A stretch of 7,963 nt of DNA from assembly GCA_015493675.1 (NCBI GenBank), contig WGCR01000436.1:1-7963 (forward strand). The letters are read 5' to 3'. The stretch is from Anaerolineae bacterium (GTDB lineage Bacteria > Chloroflexota > Anaerolineae > J102). Position numbers and translations under genes: made by a program. Within the stretch, counting starts at the first letter, position 1. Every line of letters starts with the position of its first letter. The notes beneath the pieces were generated by a model. The model did no database searches. It worked only from the letters and a program-made list of their open reading frames with translations, and was not told the DNA's origin. Of this stretch, positions 1 through 5,622 are shown piece after piece.

Positions 1-3000
1 ACACACCCCGATTGGGTGGCAGTGGAATTCGGCGAGGAGCGTCTCACCTACGGCGATCTCAACGCCCGCGCCAATCAACTGGCCCATCGCCTCATTGCCA
101 AAGGCGTGGGCCCGGGCGACCGGGTGGCCCTCCTGCTGGATCGGGGCCCGGCCATGCCCATCGCCATGCTTGGCGTCCTCAAAACCGGCGCCGCCTATGT
201 GCCTGTAGACCCGAATTATCCCCAGGAGCGCATCCGCTTCATGCTGGAAGACAGCGGCGCGAAGCTGGTGATCAGTCATCAGTATTCAGTAAGCAGTAAT
301 CAGTCAGAGCTGCAGAGGTCAGAGCTGCAGAGGTCAGAGCCTCAGGGGGCAGAGGTCAGAGGGGGAGACGGCCAGGCTTCGGACTCCTTGACGTTTGACG
401 TTTTACGTTTGACGGATGACGTGCTCCAGGCTCATCCAACGACAAATCCTGACATCCCGCTAGGCCCCGACCACCCGGCCTACATCATCTACACCAGCGG
501 CTCCACAGGCAAGCCCAAGGGCGTGCTGTTGCGGCATCTGGGATTGTTGAATTTTGTAGATGCGTATGGCGAAAGGATGCAGGTGAAGCCAGGGCGCAAG
601 TTTTTGCAATTCGCGTCCTTCAGCTTCGACGCCTCTGCGGCCGAGTTTTATCTGGCCCTGCTCAACGGCGCCACGCTGGTCATGGGCCCGCGGGAGACCA
701 TGATGTCCCCTGAATCCCTGGCCGATCTCATCAACCGGCGCCAGGTGGATACAGCCATCCTGCCGCCGACCATGCTTCGGGCGCTGAATCCTGATGCCGC
801 GCCCGGGCTGCTGTATCTCTTCTCCGCGGGCGAAGCCTGCACGCCCGAGATTGTGGCGGCCTGGGCGCCTGATCGTTTCTTCGGCAACGGCTACGGCCCC
901 ACCGAGAACACCATCGGCGCCACCTATGCCGCGCTCGATGTTTCCGAGGCGGAGCAGCCTGTGGTCACCATCGGGCGGCCCGTAGAGAACGTGCGGGCCT
1001 ATGTGCTGGATGACGCCATGCGGCCCGCACCCGTCGGCGTGCCGGGCGAACTCTATTTGGGCGGCGTGGGCGTAGCCCTGGGCTACCTCAACCGCCCCGA
1101 TCTCTCCGCCGAACGCTTCGTCCCCGATCCCTTCCTGCGGGCGGATGGTGCATTCGCCCTGGAACGCAATGGCCCCCAGCCGGATTCGCAATCCGGCGTG
1201 GCTAATGGGCCGGGGAGGGGACGATTGTATCGCACCGGCGATCTGGTGCGTTACCGCCCCGACGGCAATCTGGAATTCCTCGACCGGGTGGATTTCCAGG
1301 TGAAAATAAGGGGCTTCCGCATCGAGTTGGAGGAGATCACCACCGTCATCAAGACCCTTTCTTCGGTGGCGGATGCGGTGGCGCTGGCCATATCCGATGA
1401 CCGGGGCGAGAAACGCCTGATTGCCTACGTGGCGCCCCGCAACGTCGATTTATTGGCGGCAGAGGCGACGCGCGGGGAATTCATCCGCAATCTGCGTGAA
1501 CAACTGGCCCATCGCCTGCCCGATTACATGATCCCGGCTGCATTCCTTCTTTTGCCCGCGTTGCCCCTCACCCCTGCCGGCAAGATCGACCGCCGTTCGC
1601 TGTTGGCGATGGATATCAGCGCCGGTCTGGCCGATGCGTATGAACCGCCCCGCACGCCCGCGGAGGAGCTTCTGGCGGGCATCTGGGAGCAGGTGCTGGG
1701 CGTGGAACGCGTGGGCCGCACTGATAACTTCTTCGAGCTTGGCGGACACTCTATCCTCGCCACCCAGCTTGCGGCCCGCATCCGCAAAATTTTCGAGATC
1801 GACCTGCCTCTGAACGCAGTGTTCGAGACTCGCACCCTGGCCGATCTGGCCACGCTCATCGAAAAGCACGTGCTGGCCGAGGATATGGTGGCTTTGCCCC
1901 CCATCGAGCCCGCTCCCCGGCCCGATGGCAAAGCGCCCCTCTCTCTGGCTCAACAACGCCTCTGGTTCCTGGATCAACTGGAGCCGGGCAACCTTTTCTA
2001 CAATATCCCCACTGTGATCCGTCTCGCGGGTGATCTGGATGCAGATGCGTTGGAGGCGGCGCTGAACGAGATCATCCGCCGCCATGAGTCCCTGCGCACC
2101 ACGTTTGGCGACGAGCAGGGCGCCCCTGTGCAGATCATTCACGAGCATCTGCCTGTCTCGCCCGATTTCATCGACCTGCGCGGATTGAGTGAAATCGAGC
2201 GGGAGCAGGAAGCGGCCCGGCTCATCCGCGAGACCGTGCGCACGCCCTTCGATCTGGCCACGGGCCCCTTGCTGCGGGCCCGGCTTATCCGCCTGACCGA
2301 TGACGAGCACATCGCCGTGCTGGTCATGCACCACATTGTCTCCGACGGCTGGAGCATGGGCGTGTTCGTCAATGAACTTACCACCTTGTACGCCGCTTTC
2401 GTCCAGAAACGGCCTTCGCCCCTGCCGCCTCTGCGTATCCAGTATGCCGATTACGCCCTCTGGCAGCGCCGCTATTTCGAGGGCGAGGCCCTGGAGAAGC
2501 AACTGGCCTACTGGCGGGAGCAACTGGCCGGGCTGCCGCCCCTGTTGGAGCTTCCCACCGACCGTCCCCGCCCGCCCGTGCAGACCAGCAACGGCGCCAC
2601 CTACGCCTTCCGCCTCCCTCGGGAGCTCACCACTCGCCTGGGCGAGCTCAGCCGGGCCCAGGGCGTGACCCTGTTCATGACCCTGCTGGCCGGGTATCAG
2701 ACCCTGCTCAGCCGCTATTCGGGCATGGATGACATTGCGGTGGGCTCGGCGGTGGCCAATCGCAGCCGGGCCGAACTGGAGCCCCTCATCGGCTTTTTCG
2801 TCAACACCCTGATTTTCCGCACCGATCTCTCAGGCGCCCCCAGCTTCAAGGAATTGCTGAAGCGGGTGCGGGAGATCACCCTGGGCGCGTTTGCCCATCA
2901 GGACGTCCCCTTCGAGAAACTGGTGGATGCGCTCCAGCCCGAGCGCAATCTCAGCCATACGCCCCTGTTCCAGGTGGCCTTTGCTTTGCAAAATCTGCCC

Positions 3001-5220
3001 ATGGAAGCGAAAGAGCTTCCCGGTCTCACCGTCTCGCCTGTGAACGCGGACAGCGCCACCGCCCAGTATGACCTCCTGCTCATGGTCAGCGAGGAGAAAG
3101 GGGAGCTGGCCGCGGCCATGCAATACAACACCGATCTCTTCGATGAGACCACCATTGCCCGCATGATGGGGCATCTTGAGATGCTGCTTTCGGGCGCAGT
3201 GGAAAACCCCGATCTGCCCGTTACCCGTCTGCCTCTGCTCACCCCCCAAGAGCGGCAGATGATGCTGGTGGACTGGAACCGCACCGAGTTTCCTTATTCC
3301 GAGACGACCATCCACGCTCTTTTCGAGGAGCAGGCCCGCATCCGTCCCGACGCAGAGGCGGCGGTCTTTGTTCGCGCCGACGGCCGGGAAGAATCTCTGA
3401 CCTACGCCCGGCTCAACGCCCGCGCCAACCGGCTTGCTCATTATCTCATCGCCCGGGGCGTGCGCCCCAACGACATCGTGGGACTCTCAGTCCAGCGCTC
3501 CCTGGAGATGGTTGTAGGCATCCTCGGCATCCTCAAAGCCGGCGGCGCTTACCTGCCCATTGACCCCACTTATCCGCCAGAGCGTGTGCGCTACATGATT
3601 GATGATAGCGGGATTCGGCTGCTGTTGATAGACGATTCGACGGTTAAAGTGTTCAGTGAGCAGTATTCAGTAAACAGTAATCAGTCAATGTCCGAACTCG
3701 GTGATCATGGGCCCGTGATTGACTCGACTGTTCACTGTTTACTGATTACTGATGACGCCATTGATGACTATCCTGACGCCAACCCCGATCTCTCCCTCAC
3801 GCCCGACCACCTTGCCTACGTCATCTACACCAGCGGTTCCACCGGTCGCCCCAAGGGAACGCTGCTGCGGCATCGTGGGCTCTGCAACCTGGCCGACGTT
3901 CATCACCGGAATTTCGACATGCGCGAGGGTAAGCGAGTGCTGCAATTCGCTCCCTTCAGCTTCGACGCCTCGGTGTGGGAGACAGTGATGGCTTTGCGCA
4001 ATGGCGCCGCGCTGGTGCTGGCCCCGCAAGAGACTTTGGCCTCCGGGCCCGATCTTCTGCGCCTGATTCGGGAACATCGCATCACCACAGCCACCCTGCC
4101 ACCCTCCCTGCTGTCTGTACTGGATGACTCTGATTTGCCCTCTCTGGACACCCTCATCGCCGCGGGCGAGCACTGTTCCAACGAACTCGTGCAGAAATGG
4201 GCGCCGGGCCGCAAGTTCTTCAACGCTTACGGCCCCACCGAAACCACGGTCTGCGCCTCCATGTATCTGACCGATCCCGAGCAGGACTATCCCCAGGGCC
4301 CGCCCATCGGCAAGCCCATCAGCAACTTCCAGCTTTACGTAGTGGATAAAAACAGCGAACCCCTGCCCGTGGGCGTGCCTGGCGAACTGCTCATCGGCGG
4401 CGTGGGATTGGCTGTGGGCTACCATCATCGGCCTGACCTTACATCTGAGAAATTCATTCCCAATCCCTTCTTGCCTCACGAAGGCTCCCGGCGTCTTTAT
4501 CGTTCCGGTGATCTGGTCAAATTCCTGCCCGGCGGGGACATTCAGTTCCTGGGCCGCATCGATCATCAGGTCAAAGTGCGGGGCTTCCGCATCGAGCTGG
4601 GCGAGATCGAGGCTGCGCTCAAGGCCCATCCTCAGGTGGCCGAGGGCGTGGTCATCGTGCGGGAGGATCAGCCCGGGAATCAGATGCTGGCGGCCTATTA
4701 TGTGGCCGGGGACGAGGCGCCCTCTGCCGGCGACCTGCGGGCCTTTATGCGCCAACGTCTGCCCGAGTACATGATCCCCAACGCCTTCGTCCATCTGGAG
4801 GCTATGCCTCTCACGCCCAGCAACAAGATCGACCGCAAGGCCCTGCCCGCGCCCGATCAGACCCGGACGATCGAGGTCGAATACGTTGCTCCGACCACCG
4901 ATACCGAGGTGCAATTGGCCGCCATCGTGGCCGAACTGTTGACTCTGGACCGGGTGGGCCTCAACGACAACTTCTTCGAGATGGGCGGGCATTCTCTCCT
5001 GGCCACCCAATTCGTCTCCCGGGTGCGCGAGACCTTCGGCGTGGAGCTGCCCCTGCGCACCATCTTCGAGCATCCCTCCGTGGGCGAACTCGCGGGCCAG
5101 GTGGATGATCTCCAGGCCGAACAGACCTCGGACCTGGCTGACGTCGCCGACCTCCTCGACCAGCTCATGGAACTGTCCGACGAAGAAGTTGAGGCTTTGC
5201 TCAACGACGAATCCAGCTAA
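1..5220 (+). CDS. Non-ribosomal peptide synthetase, A-T-C-A-T, 5' end outside window
   Basis: Multimodular NRPS subunit that adenylates amino acids, loads them on phosphopantetheine arms and joins them in the cytoplasm. The frame is open from base 1 (THPDWVAVEFGEERLTYGDL), already inside an A domain, so the true start is upstream; the GTG at 16 is not a credible start. The visible 1739 residues read A1 (about 1-534), T1 (548-622), C (645-1080), A2 (1104-1615), T2 (1628-1704) and a 34-residue tail ending at TAA 5218-5220. All core motifs are present: both carriers have GGHS and the C domain has HHIVSDG. No epimerisation, methylation or thioesterase domain is visible, so the chain probably passes to the protein encoded from 5482. 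Both A domains contain in-frame short-repeat inserts (271-422, 3652-3754), and A1 has a second extra segment near 1140-1214. The product cannot be named from this part. Confidence 0.97.
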   Translation, partial: THPDWVAVEFGEERLTYGDLNARANQLAHRLIAKGVGPGDRVALLLDRGPAMPIAMLGVLKTGAAYVPVDPNYPQERIRFMLEDSGAKLVISHQYSVSSNQSELQRSELQRSEPQGAEVRGGDGQASDSLTFDVLRLTDDVLQAHPTTNPDIPLGPDHPAYIIYTSGSTGKPKGVLLRHLGLLNFVDAYGERMQVKPGRKFLQFASFSFDASAAEFYLALLNGATLVMGPRETMMSPESLADLINRRQVDTAILPPTMLRALNPDAAPGLLYLFSAGEACTPEIVAAWAPDRFFGNGYGPTENTIGATYAALDVSEAEQPVVTIGRPVENVRAYVLDDAMRPAPVGVPGELYLGGVGVALGYLNRPDLSAERFVPDPFLRADGAFALERNGPQPDSQSGVANGPGRGRLYRTGDLVRYRPDGNLEFLDRVDFQVKIRGFRIELEEITTVIKTLSSVADAVALAISDDRGEKRLIAYVAPRNVDLLAAEATRGEFIRNLREQLAHRLPDYMIPAAFLLLPALPLTPAGKIDRRSLLAMDISAGLADAYEPPRTPAEELLAGIWEQVLGVERVGRTDNFFELGGHSILATQLAARIRKIFEIDLPLNAVFETRTLADLATLIEKHVLAEDMVALPPIEPAPRPDGKAPLSLAQQRLWFLDQLEPGNLFYNIPTVIRLAGDLDADALEAALNEIIRRHESLRTTFGDEQGAPVQIIHEHLPVSPDFIDLRGLSEIEREQEAARLIRETVRTPFDLATGPLLRARLIRLTDDEHIAVLVMHHIVSDGWSMGVFVNELTTLYAAFVQKRPSPLPPLRIQYADYALWQRRYFEGEALEKQLAYWREQLAGLPPLLELPTDRPRPPVQTSNGATYAFRLPRELTTRLGELSRAQGVTLFMTLLAGYQTLLSRYSGMDDIAVGSAVANRSRAELEPLIGFFVNTLIFRTDLSGAPSFKELLKRVREITLGAFAHQDVPFEKLVDALQPERNLSHTPLFQVAFALQNLPMEAKELPGLTVSPVNADSATAQYDLLLMVSEEKGELAAAMQYNTDLFDETTIARMMGHLEMLLSGAVENPDLPVTRLPLLTPQERQMMLVDWNRTEFPYSETTIHALFEEQARIRPDAEAAVFVRADGREESLTYARLNARANRLAHYLIARGVRPNDIVGLSVQRSLEMVVGILGILKAGGAYLPIDPTYPPERVRYMIDDSGIRLLLIDDSTVKVFSEQYSVNSNQSMSELGDHGPVIDSTVHCLLITDDAIDDYPDANPDLSLTPDHLAYVIYTSGSTGRPKGTLLRHRGLCNLADVHHRNFDMREGKRVLQFAPFSFDASVWETVMALRNGAALVLAPQETLASGPDLLRLIREHRITTATLPPSLLSVLDDSDLPSLDTLIAAGEHCSNELVQKWAPGRKFFNAYGPTETTVCASMYLTDPEQDYPQGPPIGKPISNFQLYVVDKNSEPLPVGVPGELLIGGVGLAVGYHHRPDLTSEKFIPNPFLPHEGSRRLYRSGDLVKFLPGGDIQFLGRIDHQVKVRGFRIELGEIEAALKAHPQVAEGVVIVREDQPGNQMLAAYYVAGDEAPSAGDLRAFMRQRLPEYMIPNAFVHLEAMPLTPSNKIDRKALPAPDQTRTIEVEYVAPTTDTEVQLAAIVAELLTLDRVGLNDNFFEMGGHSLLATQFVSRVRETFGVELPLRTIFEHPSVGELAGQVDDLQAEQTSDLADVADLLDQLMELSDEEVEALLNDESS
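271..422 (+). repeat. In-frame heptanucleotide repeat tract, insert 1 (A1 domain)
   Basis: Three adjacent 7-nt repeat families are translated within A1 between core motifs A2 and A3. Positions 271-305 are five units of about ATCAGTA. Positions 305-363 are CAGAGGT-like units, some with one extra base, including a perfect 15-bp direct repeat at 304-318 and 319-333 that encodes SELQR twice. Positions 388-422 are five units of about TTGACGT. The encoded stretch runs from HQYSVSSNQ to FDVLRLTDD and is longer and more polar than the linker usual here. The 23 bases at 342-364 are identical to 7389-7411 in the third A domain. The style recalls the heptanucleotide STRR repeats described in cyanobacteria; kinship with them is inference only. 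Confidence 0.92.
1179..1197 (+). repeat. Perfect hairpin inside the A1 coding region
   Basis: The arms GCCGGATT (1179-1186) and AATCCGGC (1190-1197) are exact reverse complements around a CGC loop. It sits in an extra segment, roughly 1140-1214 (LRADGAFALERNGPQPDSQS and following residues), placed just before the YRTGDL motif. The second A domain of the same protein needs only a few residues there (LPHEGSRRLYRSGDL). It looks like a small palindromic repeat taken into the reading frame at a loop. A purely coding origin is possible but less likely given the perfect stem. Confidence 0.7.
1642..1866 (+). other. Thiolation (peptidyl carrier) domain T1
   Basis: Carrier domain of about 75 residues that bears the phosphopantetheine arm. 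It begins near EPPRTPAEELLAGIWEQVLG and contains DNFFELGGHSILATQL. The serine codon at 1750-1752 in GGHS is the expected modification site. It directly follows the A10 motif of A1 and is joined to the next C domain by a proline-rich linker (PPIEPAPRPDGK). The form looks normal and active. Confidence 0.96.
1933..3240 (+). other. Condensation domain, LCL-like
   Basis: Forms the peptide bond between the residue on T1 and the one on T2. Motifs in order: PLSLAQQRLWFLDQLEPG, RHESLRTTF, HHIVSDGWS (2329-2355, catalytic second His at 2332-2334), YADYALWQR, GFFVNTLIFRTDL and HQDVPFEKLVDALQPER. The wording of the first and third motifs fits domains that accept an L-configured upstream residue, and no epimerisation domain lies before it. 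All residues expected for activity are visible. The subtype is a judgement by eye. Confidence 0.94.
3310..4845 (+). other. Adenylation domain A2, predicted phenylalanine
   Basis: Activates the second visible amino acid. Motifs: LTYARLNARANRLAHYL, LKAGGAYLPIDPTYP, YTSGSTGRPKG (3826-3858), FDASVWE, NAYGPTETT, GELLIGGVGLAVGY, YRSGDLVKF, RIDHQVKVRGFRIELGEIE, LPEYMIP and LTPSNKIDRKAL with the catalytic Lys. By eye against GrsA the pocket reads D-A-W-T-I-A-A-V-C-K, which differs from the GrsA phenylalanine code DAWTIAAICK only at Ile to Val and is a well-known Phe code. The prediction is therefore Phe, or a close aromatic analogue. A palindromic heptad-repeat insert (3652-3754) lies between motifs A2 and A3, where A1 and A3 carry theirs. 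Confidence 0.94.
3652..3754 (+). repeat. In-frame palindromic heptad repeat, insert 2 (A2 domain)
   Basis: Five 7-nt units of about ATCAGTA (3652-3686) are followed, after a 40-base middle, by four units of the reverse-complement form ACTGNNN (3727-3754). Positions 3661-3678 pair with 3734-3751 at 17 of 18 positions, including a perfect 12-bp run (3667-3678 with 3734-3745). AGTCAAT at 3683-3689 also pairs with 3718-3724, and the centre at 3704-3719 is nearly palindromic around GGGCCC. The transcript could fold into a long interrupted hairpin within the coding sequence. The tract is translated in frame (from EQYSVNSNQS to VHCLLITDD). Its left part, 3661-3687, matches 280-306 of insert 1 at 26 of 27 bases. 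Confidence 0.92.
4882..5112 (+). other. Thiolation (peptidyl carrier) domain T2
   Basis: Second carrier domain of the first protein, loaded by A2. It starts near YVAPTTDTEVQLAAIVAELL and contains DNFFEMGGHSLLATQF. The serine codon at 4993-4995 is the predicted phosphopantetheine site. As the last catalytic unit of this polypeptide it should present the growing chain to the C domain opening the next protein. Confidence 0.96.
5116..5217 (+). other. C-terminal acidic helical tail, possible docking element
   Basis: After T2 the protein ends with about 34 mostly acidic and leucine-rich residues, including LLDQLMELSDEEVEALL, which reads as an amphipathic helix. Tails of this kind are common at the ends of NRPS or PKS subunits that lack a thioesterase, and some act as docking elements for the next subunit. 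The next protein starts with a helix-prone, more basic stretch (DPRRQKLLEKMLADRG), which would suit a charge-based partner. The docking role is inferred from position and charge only. Confidence 0.5.
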
Positions 5221-5225
5221 TGTGT

Positions 5226-5260
5226 GGATTGGATATTTGGCAGCCTTCAATATCCAATCC
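5226..5260 (+). repeat. Perfect 12-bp hairpin after the first gene
   Basis: GGATTGGATATT (5226-5237) and AATATCCAATCC (5249-5260) are exact reverse complements around an 11-base loop. It starts five bases after the stop codon. The stem is AT-rich and no T-run follows, so it is not a typical intrinsic terminator. It could slow transcription or protect the 3' end of the upstream message. The GGAT/ATCC wording resembles dispersed short intergenic repeats, so an inserted repeat is equally plausible. Confidence 0.8.
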
Positions 5261-5331
5261 CTGACTCTGCTCTCCCACAGCATCTAACCTTTCGTAACTA
5301 CCAAGGTCGCTGGCTTTTACAGTAAGTTTTT

Positions 5332-5419
5332 TGCCACGAAGGCACGAAGAAACACAAAGACACAAAGGGAAATGATAGAATTTCTTTGTATTCTTGGTGA
5401 CTTAGTGCTCTTTGTGGCA
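5332..5419. repeat. Long imperfect inverted repeat of CACAAAG type
   Basis: The left arm (about 5332-5367) consists of CACGAAG/CACAAAG-like units starting TGCCACGAAGGCACGAAG. The right arm (about 5384-5419) reads as its imperfect reverse complement, ending CTCTTTGTGGCA. The arms are joined by about 16 bases containing GGGAAATGATAGAA. The CCACGAAGGCACGAAG / CACAAAGACACAAAG wording is, from memory, a recurring intergenic repeat in several GC-rich environmental phyla; this was not checked here. Transcribed, it could form a long interrupted stem just upstream of the second NRPS gene. Confidence 0.75.
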
Positions 5420-5481
5420 CTGAAGTTAGCTACGTTAGCAGTTACAACCTTTCACAAGAATTTTCTGGCGATCTTTTCCCC

Positions 5482-5622
5482 ATGCCCGACATCCTCACAA
5501 CTCTCATCGAAAACTACGCATCCCTCGACCCCAGACGGCAGAAGCTGCTGGAGAAGATGCTGGCCGATCGCGGCATTTCTCTGGAGGAAAAGATCATCCT
5601 CCCCCAGCCGCGGGATGGCCGC
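5482..5622 (+). other. N-terminal linker of second NRPS, possible docking helix
   Basis: The first 47 residues before the C domain include IENYASLDPRRQKLLEKMLA, which looks helical and carries several basic residues. Short leaders of this sort precede C domains at the start of many NRPS subunits. With the acidic tail of the preceding protein it could help pair the two subunits. This is inference; no known docking family was recognised with certainty. Confidence 0.4.

Larger units (their letters stand above)
1..1602 (+). other. Adenylation domain A1, substrate unclear
   Basis: Activates an amino acid as its aminoacyl-AMP and transfers it to T1. Visible motifs are LTYGDLNARANQLAH, the ATP loop YTSGSTGKPKG (490-522), FDASAAEFY, NGYGPTENT, GELYLGGVGVALGY, YRTGDLVRY, RGFRIELEEI, LPDYMIP and LTPAGKIDRRSL with the catalytic lysine. 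Aligned by eye to GrsA, the ten pocket residues read D-A-A-I-F-A-G-I-G-K. I do not recognise this code. The small Ala at position 239 in place of Trp, with Ile and Phe beside it, suggests a large hydrophobic substrate (inference). NGYGPTENT is a variant often seen in domains activating aliphatic residues. The motif RIELEEI has Glu where Gly is usual. Two extra segments interrupt it: heptad repeats at 271-422 and a hairpin-based segment near motif A7. Confidence 0.93.
5221..5481. other. 261-bp gap between the two NRPS genes, repeat-filled
   Basis: No gene is supported here. The gap is visibly AT-richer than the genes. It contains a perfect 12-bp hairpin right after the first stop codon (5226-5260) and a long imperfect inverted repeat (5332-5419) preceded by a run of six T at 5327-5332. 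No clear -35/-10 promoter stands out. No Shine-Dalgarno-like purine run precedes the ATG at 5482, the bases just before it being pyrimidine-rich (CTTTTCCCC). Whether the genes share one transcript is not shown. Confidence 0.8.

Noticed and set aside
271..422. Possible CRISPR array in the repeat tracts
   Set aside because: Units are 7 nt, contiguous and imperfect, with no spacers of regular length and no cas genes, and the tract is translated within an A domain.
271..422. Assembly artefact or chimeric join at the repeats
   Set aside because: All three inserts keep the frame and conserved A-domain motifs continue on both sides; an artefact would usually break the frame. It cannot be fully excluded without reads.
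1450..2523. Minus-strand open frame of 357 codons
   Set aside because: It is antisense to the end of A1, T1 and the start of the C domain, with no family resemblance; a shadow of the NRPS codon bias.
4882..5220. Terminal thioesterase or epimerisation domain at the end of the first protein
   Set aside because: Only about 34 residues follow T2, with no GxSxG or second HHxxxDG motif, so the subunit ends on a carrier domain.
5226..5260. Intrinsic terminator after the first gene
   Set aside because: The stem is AT-rich and followed by CTGACTCTGC rather than a T-run, so it was listed as a hairpin repeat and not as a terminator.
3739..5283. Long minus-strand open frame of 514 codons
   Set aside because: It lies opposite intact A2-T2 coding sequence; the translation has no recognisable domain, and long antisense frames are expected in GC-rich genes with biased third positions.
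5282..5300. Promoter for the second NRPS gene
   Set aside because: No convincing -35/-10 pair was seen in the gap; the AT-rich stretches are accounted for by the repeats.
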